Assembly (NCBI GenBank): GCA_902805475.1
Contig: CADCSX010000010.1
Location: forward strand, 1,354,001-1,418,000
Direction: 5' to 3'
Source: Entonaema liquescens
Lineage: Eukaryota; Ascomycota; Sordariomycetes; Xylariales; Xylariaceae
DNA length: 64,000 nucleotides
Part shown: positions 1 through 10,447 of the stretch, piece by piece
Position numbering within the stretch: the stretch's first letter is position 1
How the letters are laid out: each line of letters starts with the position of its first letter
The notes under the pieces: model-generated
Databases searched by the model: none
Told to the model about the DNA's origin: nothing
What the model saw: the letters and a program-made list of their open reading frames with translations, nothing else
Program-made: the position numbers and the translations under genes

Positions 1-2292
1 GAATTGGAGGAATGTCATATGATGACTCCGAGTCTTGTGTGACGATCATAACGCTGCCTCTCCATATCTCCTGGTCCGAAGTCCCGTCGTTGCGGCTTGC
101 TCGTGCGAGTGGCTTTTCGTAACGAAGGCCACAATAGCGGAGTAGTGGCCCGCATTTAAGATATAATGCTGGTCTAAACCTCGTCGGACCTTTAGTATCG
201 CCGTACGGCTCCTCAAAGGCTTCCGGCCGTGTCGTTGTGCTACCTCTACGTCTACTACTAGGGGGGCTTTCCCACCATGGTGTACTCCTATCAGCGATAG
301 GATTAGGCTCTTCATTGAGGTCCAATAAAGGACCCGCTAGAGTTCCAACTGTAGCCTTCTTCCATTCCTCCAGGTACTTTGGCGGTTGATACATCCCTCG
401 GCCAGGCTTGAGCTTGCCTCGGTACATGTAATCATGGATACCGAGCTTATGATCGGTCATATCCGAATCATAGTCATCGTCTTCGAACATTTGTGCCTCA
501 TGCTTTCGATCTGGAAACGTAACAGATTTCACAACACTCTAACAGGCGCTGGCGAGTCTTCTGAATGGCGTACTGGGGTTTGATAAGGGTGATGTGATGG
601 TGGTGAGTTTTGATTATTCCTTAGGGACGTGGATCGACCTAGCCCAATCGCAGGGGCAAGTCCTTTCTGTTGGACTATAGATTCTTTATAATCATCCTGT
701 TTCAACTGCTTACCTCTTGCTGGCGGCCTTTCACTATACTCTGGCGAAGTAGGCATCTTCGTGCCCACCTCATTTTAGGCTTGACAGTCCCAAGCGGGAT
801 GCCGGCATCTCTAGGCACTTCATTCGGGCCCCTCTTTGCGAATTGCGTCTGTATTGAGTTGTTGATATTTCCTCGGCCTCTTTGCGTGCGCTATACCAGG
901 GATCACCAGGGGGTTCTTCTTAAGCTTATTGCTTCCACTACGGGTAAGAGAGAAACCTCCGCCTACTGGAGTAATCGGCGAGGTTGGTGAGCTACTCTCT
1001 ACATCTCTTGGCAGAACGGTGTCATTCTTAGCAGCTCTCTCACGAAAACTTAAGTTACCTTGGGGTATATCAGCCTTCTCAGCGGCTGTATTATTCCGCT
1101 TCCTAGCAACTGGAATCTGTGAGCTTGGAAGTTGATCAGGTGGCTGTCTAGCTTCTTTTGGGGGATTACGAGTCGAAGGCTCGTGGGATGCGGCCGTCGA
1201 TGGTTGTGGCGGGACTGGATCAGCAATAGCAGCACGCTGTTCTTCCGGTCGGGCAGTAGATTGACGCCGATCTCTAGTCCGAACCTGTTGGTTGGTCTGA
1301 CGTTCTGGCGGAAGTTGAAGCCTTTCTTCAATTGAAGCACTTTCTTTCCGTGCCGCCCGTTCTCTTGCACGATGCTCAGCAGCCTCTACACGGGCCCGTT
1401 TCTCTTCCTTGGTGATGCTATCGAGGGTCAGCTCGAGCCTTTGCAACGGTGACCGGTCGTCTGCCCACGTTGGGCGCTTTACTGGCGCGTTCAGTGTTCC
1501 CTGTCTCTTTGGCGCAGAAGGATCTACAGCTCCCTTCTCTGCCGCATCACCGTTTGTTGGCTTCCCTATAGATCTAGATCCCTCTAGGCCCCGATGTTCT
1601 TGTTTACTAGTACCCCCACTCTCGTCAAAAGTCTGTCGACTTCGATCCAGTACAGGTGCTCGATTTATTCTCTGGGACTCCGGAGTGGCATCTTTATAGA
1701 AAGCCTCGGAATCCATGGCCGCTACTCGCGCTTGAGGGGTATTGTATATTGGAGAACCAAATCGGTAAGCCGAAAGCGGCGGCCCAGGCGAACCGTCCGC
1801 GTTGTAGGTGTATGTCGGAGTAAAGGCCGGACTACTATTTCTATAAGGATCTCTATAACTAACCGGTGGGGCTCTAGGGACGTCGGGAGCGGCTGGGAGA
1901 GGGGAAGGTGATGCGGGTGTCTCGTCGTAGAAGGTGTCTTCGTGCGCTCGACTAGTACGTCTTGTTCTTCTCCCCTCAGGTTCTGTAGGATACTGATTTT
2001 TCCCGTAAGGTAGAGAGGGCGGTCGGGGAGCTAGCCCATTCCCCGGGAAGTTAGAGGTAACGGGTGATAGGAGAGGACTAAGTGTAGACTCTGTATAGGC
2101 GTCGGTATGGTTGGTTTGTACGGATGCCCGATTCGACCGTGACTGGGACTGGGATCGGGAGTGGGAGTAAGTCTGAGATTGGGATGGAACGGCGGACTGA
2201 TCCAAAGACTGTCGACGATCAGTCTGGTCATAGTCGGCCGACATGCGGCGAGCTTTTGATGGGGGTAATTGGCCCCAATAAGGCGTCGACAT
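1..2292 (-). CDS. Probable PhoD-like phosphatase (fungal PhoD_2 type), N-terminal part
   Basis: The gene runs off the left edge, so its C-terminal part is missing. The first 490 codons (2292 down to 820) encode a disordered Ser/Pro/Arg/Gln-rich region starting MSTPYWGQLPPSKARRMSAD. Downstream, in changed frames, come a segment at about 770-530 and then a conserved-looking block (about 525-1) with the stretches QPPKYLEEWKKATVGTLAG, LYLKCGPLLRYCGLRYEK and EIWRGSVMIVTQDSESSY. I recognise that block as the region just before the catalytic domain of large fungal PhoD-like metallophosphatases; the catalytic domain would lie outside the window. Three frame changes are needed: near 829-832 (one base too many), near 773-776 (one too few) and near 530-545. 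No convincing GT..AG introns explain them. Family assignment rests on recall of the conserved block. The gene is divergent from the kexin gene, 2.4 kb away. Confidence 0.6.
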
Positions 2293-4680
2293 TATGGGTA
2301 GCTATCAGGCTCGGCGGTGATTGGGCTGCAAGGACAGGCTGAACTCGAACTGGGGGGAAGAGCGTGTCGAGACTAACACGACTAACACAGTAGCTCTCAT
2401 CTGCGGGTGCCCATGATAGACCAATGCCATGCAGACACATGCGGTTCGGGTGGTTGAAGCCAGTCGGTGATTAATGCAGGGGGAGACGGGGAAGATGGGG
2501 AACAGCAGATTCAAGTATTAAAGACGTATGTAACTTTATGGAGACGGTATGTATTTGCGGACATAGGAAATAGGGAATATTGAGGCGTTAATAGTGTATT
2601 GATCTATGTTGACGGGAGCTGAGAAAATTAATAAGTTGGCTGGTAATAACACTACCTATTCCAGCCTTCCCAAGCTGGCGCAGGGAAAAAAAGAAGCTTC
2701 ACAGGGATCTCATTTTTTTTTTCCCCTTCGGATCTCTAAAGCCTTACAAGCCTCCCGATTTTTCTCTCGTTTGAATCCTTGGAATACAACTGGTGCGGAA
2801 CAGGGGAGGGAACCAAACCATGTAACCCGGTAAGATACAGATCTCACCTCGTATCTCATCAGTAACAAAACTACTTGCGAAGAGAAAAGTAAAGTAGGCG
2901 TCGCATTTTTCCCGATCATGAATATGATGGATCTAATCTTTCGGGAAAAAAAAGCGGTCAACCTCCCGGCGGAGTTTTTTTTTTTTTTTTTTTGGTATGA
3001 TATGCGGCTTGTAAGTTAGGTACATATGTGAGTGGATTCAACTTCCAGGTTGTGTTAGTCGGACAATATAGAAAACAAGAACTTCCCTTCTTCTGCCAAG
3101 ATATCGGAGTTGACACTCGGGAGCTAAAGCTGTTTGTCGTAAAACTATTGCGCAGAAACCCGGAATGATAAGACGGAAAGCCGGAACAACGGTGGTTGGC
3201 CGTGAATATATTTAATTGTAGTTCAATAGATGAAAAGTAATAAGAGATGGTTTCGAGGACGATCTATCAATACTTTACACCTAGGTAGTTTTCACATTAG
3301 GTACTAGTTAGTGTCACTTACTATTATATAGGTATCTCTTATGACCCCTCGTTTACATGCTCTAGCAGTAAAAATATTTCACTCTTGCGCCCCTTCGGAA
3401 GAACCGTGAATTGATAGGGTTCGAGTTGTAATCGTCGTTTGTCTAGAGAAATTCATTGGAGAAAGCTTCCCCAATGTCGGCATGAGCCGTGGCTCCAAAC
3501 AGACCACATTTCGGATCCTTACAGAGCTTTCGCTTCTTTAATTAGATGTCGACGGCCGCGCATCTGTAGATCTTCAGTTGGGGGTGATGTCATATCTAAA
3601 GGGGAAAACACTCCGTTCGAAATCTGGAACGCTTATTTTCGCAAGGTTTTTTTTTTTTTTAACGACGAAATCCAGACGAAATAAAGATAAAGTTTTTGAA
3701 TCCTCAAGAAAATATTGCGCCTTGCATAATAATTTTTGTCACTATAGGTATTTTACTCGCGCTAGAAAAGCTCGAACTGTACTACATATAGGTACCTAAT
3801 TATGTACCTACCACCTGGACATAAAGGTAAGGTACGTCTTACACTTACACCAAGTACCTAGGGTCTTAGCAACTTCACTTATTACATACTCCAAGGCAGG
3901 CGAAGTGCTTATTACGATAAACTCAGGTGCTATTTAAGGGTCTTGACAGTCCAAGAGAGCCAATGGGAACTTGAGATGATCTCCATAACGTTGCTAATCT
4001 TGCTAATCTAGTCCCAAAAAGGGAATAGCGTATGGCTCGGAAGCGTTTAGGAACACCTGGCTTCCCGCCAACCCGCTTGTGAGTTGCCTATTACACAGTA
4101 GAGTAGACCCGTTAAGCCTGTTTAATCGCAAAAAAAAAAAAAGGGCGATTGGATTACGCCGCCACAGCCCTTCAGCCCTTCTAACTTGCGTTGCGCATTC
4201 GCGTTAACAATGTCAATGAAACCTTCCACTCTTCCACTTTCCTCCTATCTGTCTTCATTCATTTATTCGCAAATATTATTACCGGTTCATGACGGCAAAT
4301 AAACCGGTCGTATTATAATATTTGCTTTTATAATATTTGCTTCAATAGCAGACTTTTATCTGCATCCGCGTAAATCTACGGGGAAACTGGGAAACTACTG
4401 GATCTTCATCTGATTAGTTTAATCCCTTTACGGTTTCATAAAGGGGTTTTGCGTGTATTGCCTGAGCGAAGGTGTTTTTTGTTTCTCCTGTTTCTTCTTT
4501 TCCCGGTTACTTAGAAGTGTCTATCTACTTCATTCGAAATACCTAGAAAGCTACCTAACCTTCTCACCTATTTTACCTCCCAACTCGATATCCAATTACC
4601 TGCTTTACCATATCGATAACCTACGACTCGTTTCGATCTCTGTGGGGTGCTTCGACCAAGGGTCTACTCGATCCCACACC
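2293..4680. other. Divergent intergenic region, no gene seen
   Basis: This 2.4-kb stretch separates two divergent genes and should hold both promoters. It is AT-rich with A/T runs, the longest being 19 T at 2975-2993. Short ORFs here show no protein-like composition. Within 400 bp of the kexin start there is a direct 15-bp tandem repeat (4313-4327 and 4328-4342) and two copies of ACCGGT at 4281-4286 and 4303-4308. Confidence 0.6.
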
Positions 4681-7237
4681 ATGAAGTTCGCTCCTTTGGT
4701 TAGCCTGGTTGTTGGTGGCCTGGCTGGATTAGGCACCGCAGCTCTACAAGGCCGAGATCTCAGCTCGAACGACTATTACGTCCTTCACCTCGAACGCGAT
4801 GCTCAACCCGACCTGATCGCGTCCCGACTGGGTCTCAGACATGAGGGCCAGCTGGGCCAACTCACAGACCATCACATATTTTCTACCTCTAAAGCCACCG
4901 AAGATATTGTGCGACGCGCTGTTCAAGAACATCGGCGCAAGCGGTCGCTCGGCAGTGCGGATGTCTTGGATGGTGTAAAATCCTCACATAAGCAGAAGTT
5001 GCGGGCTCCCATGCAGAAACGAGTCATCCCGCCCCCGCCAGCCGATCTCTATCAGGGAAAACGAGAGGATAAGCCTGATGCGAAAGCAGTAGAAAAGCAA
5101 AAGTTCGTGATGGGTAAACTTGGGATATCAGATCCGATATTCAACGAACAATGGCACCTTTTTAACCCTGTTCAAGTGGGACACGACGTGAATGTCACCG
5201 GTGTCTGGCTAGCGGGCATTACAGGCAAGAATGCAACAGTGGCTATTGTCGATGACGGGTTGGACATGTATAGTAATGATCTAAAACCGAATTACTACGC
5301 TGCAGGTAGTTACGACTTCAACGACCAGAGACCAGAACCTCGGCCAACCCTTTCCGACGATAAGCATGGTACCCGGTGTGCCGGCGAGGTTGGAGCTGCA
5401 AAGAATGACGTTTGTGGTGTCGGTGTCGCGTACGATTCCAAGATTGCTGGTATTCGCATTCTGAGCAAGCTGATTACAGATGCGGACGAAGCCGAAGCGA
5501 TGAACTACGATTTCGATCATAACGATATTTACTCTTGCTCCTGGGGCCCGCCGGATGATGGACAGTCAATGGATGCCCCCGGTATTCTTATCAAGAGGGC
5601 CATGTTGAACGGTGTGCAGAAGGGACGTGCTAACAAAGGGTCGATATATGTTTTCGCTAGCGGCAACGGTGCTCAAAGTGAAGATAACTGCAACTTCGAT
5701 GGGTACACGAATAGTATCTACAGTATCACTGTTGGTGCTATCGATAGGCAAGGATTGCATCCTTACTACTCGGAGAAATGCTCAGCCCAACTCGTCGTTA
5801 CCTACAGCAGCGGCAGCGGTGACGCCATACACACCACCGACGTTGGAGAGAATCAATGTTATAACGGACATGGAGGCACCTCTGCTGCTGCACCTCTAGC
5901 TGCTGGCATCTTTGCTTTGGCTCTCGAAGTTCGACCCGACCTAACCTGGAGAGATATGCAATATATCGCAATGCAGAGCGCGGTACCTGTCGACCTCGAC
6001 ACCGGGGATTGGCAACCCACCACTATTGGCAAGAATTTCAGCCACACGTTCGGTTACGGCAAGGTTGACAGCTACGCTCTTGTGGAGACGGCAAAGTCTT
6101 GGAAAAATGTCAAACCCCAGGCCTGGTTTTACTCCCCATGGCTTCACGTCCACAAGGATATTCCTCAAGGCGACAAGGGACTGTCAGTTACGTTCGAAGT
6201 GACCAAAGATATGCTCAAGGAAGCGAACCTAGAGCGTCTCGAGCATGTTACCGTTACTATGAACGTCGAGCATACCCGCCGAGGTGACTTGAGCGTCGAT
6301 CTCATCAGCCCGGATAACGTCGTAAGCCACATCTCGGCTACACGCAAACACGATGTTAGCAAGGAAGGTTACAACGACTGGACTTTCATGAGCGTGGTTC
6401 ACTGGTAAGTGTACTAAGTTTAAATGTAATGTTTTTCATAGCTAATGGTATTATAGGGGCGAGTCTGGAATTGGAAAATGGACACTCATTGTGCGCGACA
6501 GCATTGTGAATGACGACTCTGGCAAATTTATCGACTGGCATCTGAAACTATGGGGTGAGAGTATCGATGCCTCCAAGGCTACTTTACTGCCCATGCCAGA
6601 GGAAGACGATGATGCAGACCACGATGTGACAAGTACAGCTACTCCGCCCGCCGCCACAACCAGTCTCCCTCCAAACCCCGATGCTACCAAACCAGCAGAA
6701 ACTACTGCTGTTCCATCGGACCACCCTGAGCGCCCCATCAAGCCTAGTAAAACAGCGGGCGACAGTGTTGCTACTGAGACGGGTACCGAGGCTGCAACTG
6801 CGGAGACAACTGCCGCTGAAAGTTCTTGGTTACCTTCATTCCTCCCCACCTTCGGCGTTTCCTCTAGCACTCAAGCCTGGATCTACGGTTCTCTCGGTCT
6901 TATTGTCGCCTTCTGCTGCGGACTCGGCGCTTGGTTCTGGTTCATGCGCCGCAAGCAACGCCTTAACAACCCTCGCGACGACTACGAGTTTGAGCCGCTT
7001 AACGCTGACGACGGCGGTGACGGCCTGGGCGCTGCTGGCGAGAAGGGCAACCAGAAGCGACGCGCTGGTGAGCTCTATGACGCCTTTGCGGGCGGTAGCG
7101 AGGATGAAGACGAAAATGAAATGGAAAGGGATCGTTTCGACATCGCCAGCCGTGATGATGACGACAGCGATGATGAGGAAGGGAGAGGAGCTAACAACGA
7201 GAAGCAAAGCTCAAGGCTTTTAAGCGAGAGGAGATAA
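4681..7237 (+). CDS. kexB: Kexin-type subtilisin protease (Kex2/KexB)
   Basis: Ca-dependent serine protease of the late Golgi that cuts secretory precursors after Lys-Arg or Arg-Arg. Exons are 4681-6404 and 6457-7237 (52-bp intron, GTAAGT..TATAG), giving 834 aa. The start at 4681 gives a hydrophobic signal peptide (MKFAPLVSLVVGGLAGLGTA); an in-frame upstream extension to 4453 looks like leader. A propeptide ends at a self-processing KR (R114). The S8 triad is Asp191 (IVDDGLD), His229 (DKHGTRCAGE) and Ser401 (GHGGTSAAAP), with oxyanion Asn329 (FASGNGA). A P domain follows and spans the intron. A Ser/Thr/Pro-rich stalk, a membrane helix at about 716-738, and an acidic cytoplasmic tail typical of Golgi-retained kexins complete the protein. 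Every hallmark residue is present, so an active enzyme is expected. Confidence 0.97.
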
Positions 7238-7607
7238 GAGTCTCAAATGGGACAAAGAACTGTAGAAATTGCCTCCTCGAGGTATTAGATGAGATGTCTC
7301 TTCGAACCTTCGAAATTAGAATCGGCATAGCATGGTGCTACGGTTACCGCTGCTCTCCCTGTATATATAACCCTACCAATATCGGCATATCGCATGGTTC
7401 GTAAGGCGTTTGGGGATTGCGAATTAATATACATATACTGGACACACCTACCTACCTACCTTATACATATGAATGCATCTACTACATAGCTGCATAGATG
7501 ATTCGTAAAGTAAATTTCCTACCTGAGCCAACGAATGTTGTTCCCTGGTGGATCGTGAAGAGGAGAAGGTTTTATAAGGCTATCCACTCGGCCGTCTAAC
7601 CATCTGA
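7238..7607. other. Kexin 3' flank
   Basis: AT-rich, with short direct repeats of ACCT and ATAC type around 7440-7470. It probably holds the kexin 3' UTR. I see no gene. Confidence 0.5.
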
Positions 7608-7689
7608 GGCGTGGTGGCAGAGTGGTCTAATGCGCAAGACTAGAAATCTTGTTCCTTCGGGAGCGTCTGTTCGAATCAGGCCCACGTCG
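7608..7689 (+). tRNA. tRNA-Ser (AGA anticodon)
   Basis: The acceptor stem GGCGTGG (7608-7614) pairs with CCACGTC (7682-7688), with one G-T pair, followed by discriminator G at 7689. The D arm begins TGGCAGAGTGG. The anticodon loop CTAGAAA has AGA at 7642-7644, read as Ser (UCU; also UCC by inosine). A long variable arm, typical of tRNA-Ser, closes on TTCG, and the T loop is TTCGAAT. There is no intron, and CCA is not encoded, as usual in eukaryotes. Confidence 0.95.
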
Positions 7690-8503
7690 CAACGGTTTAC
7701 TTTTTTAATTTTTTTACCTTGTTTTGCAGTTGAACATTTATATCTACTATTTTTGCTGATTTGCATTTAAGCAGATGGTTTGGAGTAATAGAATTTTCAA
7801 GGTGTAAAATCAGGTTGGGCCAAGCACAACAGATATTCATTGGCTGGTGATTATCTGGCGAGTTATCCACAACGAGAGGCATGAATGGATGGATGGATGG
7901 CGAATTAGGATGGATGAATTGGTACCAGGTAGTTAGATAGATAATAAAATGCTCAGCATCAATCCGAGAACAAGAAGCAGAATCCCCCCTCCTCTTCTCG
8001 TCTTTCTTCTTCTTAACCCATCCCGTTCTACACAGAAACGGATTCGAATCAAACTCGAATTGTCCCAGAAACGCCATAACTTGCCCCAATGTGTGAATGT
8101 TCCTTAAAACCACTTCCACTTCGAAGTTACATGCATGCATACGTTACATATACCACTTACGGCCCCGGTCTGATGTCTCCTTCAACAACAGTGTCGTAAT
8201 GCAATATACTCAGGCCCTGCCAAAGGGACGAGAGTTGAATCTTATAACACGTGCCTGCCTGTCTGTATCCCCCGGCTTCGAGCGACTTTCTCGTCCCGTC
8301 CTGTCCCGGCCTAGCTTTGGAGGAAATGCATGTATGTAGGTGTGTATGCATAGACGTGAGAACCATACTGTCGATTCGACCTAACGCCCACATCCCTCTC
8401 CTGACACCCCCCTTCCCTCTACCCTTATTTTCTTTCTTTCTTTCTTTCCATCCCATCCCATTCCCATTCCCATTCCCATTCCCATACAGCGCCAGGATAA
8501 CGC
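7690..8503. other. Intergenic, microsatellites
   Basis: No gene seen. It contains GGAT repeats near 7884-7898, a CTTT run at about 8429-8450 and a CCATTC-type array at about 8450-8485. The ORFs here are composition artefacts of these repeats. Confidence 0.6.
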
Positions 8504-9986
8504 TCATCCCGTATACGCCGACGAGCTCAGCCCCTCCTTCTCCATATCCCTGACGTACTGCTCCCAGACATCCACGACGGAGCCGTAAAACTCAACATGC
8601 GCATCAGCCAGGCCGCCCAGCTGCCGCTTGAGCTCGATGCGCTTGATGCGCTCGAAGTCGACGACCTCCTTGACGACCTCCTCGTCGAAGGCCTCGCTCG
8701 TCTTCTTGGCGCGCTCCGCCTCCGTCGTCAGCTCGTCGATGCGCATCTCGAGCTTGCGCAGGCGTTCGCGTCGGCTCGCCTCGTGGTCCACCCCCGCACG
8801 TCTTCGATCTTGGACCGGATGAAGCCCCCGCGCCGCCCAGCGCGCCTGCGCTCCCGTACCCGTACCCCGAGGCCAGCGAGTCGCGATCCGCCGTCGATTT
8901 GTTCAGGTACTCGGTGAGCTGCTCGTGGTCTAGCTGCTTCTGCTCGCGCGCCTTGAGCAGGTTCTTCAGCGCTTGGCTGTACGCTTGCATGTCCCGCAGA
9001 CTGCCTAAGTAGTCCTGGTCCGTGTGCTCGCGCAGCTTCTTCAGCCCTGTCGCCGTGTCCTCCACGCTTGCTGCGAATCCGTGCACTGCGCTTTCGACGC
9101 CCGGCTCTAATGTGATTAGTTTTTGGAATTGCTCAGTAAGGTCTCGCAGGTCCGTCTCGAGGTCTACTTCCCGCCGGGCGACCCGCGCCACGACCTTTTC
9201 CACATGTCCCAGGTCTTCGTCCAGTTTATCGCTCTTCTCGCGAACTTCGACGAACCGCTTGTCGTGTTTATGGACCTTAGTGAAAGCGTTGATGAAGGTG
9301 TCGGCGAAGTTGTCAAAGACGCCGCCGCTCCCTTGGTCGGAAGTTGTGCTAGTCCTAGAGGCACGGGACTTCATGGTCGCATTCCAGTCGGGAGATTCTA
9401 GGAAGGTGTGGAAAATAGGCGCTCGGCGGAGGATAGGATGTAGGGTGATGCGCGCGAGGAAACGTTGTAAGGAGAAGCCTCGTCGGTTGGTGAAGTCTGG
9501 GCCGAAGCGATCGCCTCGTACATATTCCATACGTTGCTTATCTGGTAGCGGCGGTACCGCGCATGCTGGGTAGTCCTTAGAAAGGGACTTGTAGAGGAAG
9601 ACGAAATCTGTGAAGCGACGGCGGGAGGTGAAGGTTGATTTCTGAAAGGAGGGGAATGTTGACTATATTGGTGATTTAGTATATAGTTATCATATAACAA
9701 AATATTAGCGTGGGTATAGCCTTACATGAGTTGTAATCAAATACGATACAAATGCATCTTTAGTACCGTCTTGTTCCTTACGAGGCTCTGAGACGGTACA
9801 CTCGAGAATGTCACCGGACAGGCCGGGATCCAGGCGTTCTAGGTCGGCACCATGATGTTGAGCTTGTGCGCTAGGAGGCTCCGCTTCTATAGTAGGCGCA
9901 GAAGAGCTAGAACCAGACATTCCGCTATCATTGTTACTGTTATTCCACGGGATGTTGGAGAATGTGTCTTCGTCGATAACCGCCAT
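8504..9986 (-). CDS. snx4: Sorting nexin-4 (SNX4/ATG24), apparent frameshifts
   Basis: PX-BAR sorting nexin that binds PI3P on endosomes, recycles cargo to the Golgi and supports selective autophagy. Exon 1 is 9986-9726; a 63-bp intron (9725-9663) separates it from exon 2, 9662-8504. The PX domain spans the intron (DGTKDAFVSYLITTH joined to STFPSFQKSTFTSRRRFTDF); SRRRFTDF is the phosphoinositide-binding segment, and PPLPDKQRMEYVRGDRF follows. The BAR region runs from FDNFADTFINAFTKVHK to the C-terminus. Near residue 360 the frame breaks: adding one G to each of two G5 runs (plus-strand C runs 8825-8829 and 8791-8795) restores GFIRSKIEDVRGVDHEAS and continuity to the stop at 8504, giving about 473 aa, near the usual length. 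Sequence error is more likely than a dead gene because everything on both sides is conserved. Confidence 0.93.
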
Positions 9987-10447
9987 CGTCGGTGGGGTCT
10001 CAGTCCGATCCTACCACAGCTTAGCCCACTGTTCGAATAGTAGAGATCCTGTTGTTAAAATTTAATTTGTAAATAGTTTCTGGTTTCTGAATCTATTCTC
10101 GATTATCTGAGGTAAAATGCGCTATTATTCCTAGAGGGCTAAGGTCGCTGTCGTCGATGTAGAGGTGCTGAAGTTGATGATGTAGGGATGGGATTGGTTC
10201 AGTTGATTTAGGTGGGGGAGCATGGAAATCGGAGAGCTGCCTATCAGGTACCTAGCCTAAGTACCTTCGAGGGCTGACATGACTACGTCACATCATGCAA
10301 TAATTAAAGTTAAGCTTTATGCAAATCACGAGTTATCAGCTTATATGACAGGGTCATACCTTTTTTTTTCTATCAATAAGATTTATGAATTTATTCTATG
10401 TATGTTCATTATATAATGCCAAAGTTTTCCTAAAGCCGCCGTTATTC
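9987..10447. other. Intergenic, no gene seen
   Basis: Between the SNX4 start and the stop of the glycosyltransferase. It should contain the SNX4 promoter. AT-rich in the right half. Nothing distinctive seen. Confidence 0.5.

Noticed and set aside
6681..7223. 180-codon plus-strand ORF overlapping kexin exon 2 in another frame
   Set aside because: The kexin frame carries the end of the P domain, stalk, membrane helix and acidic tail.
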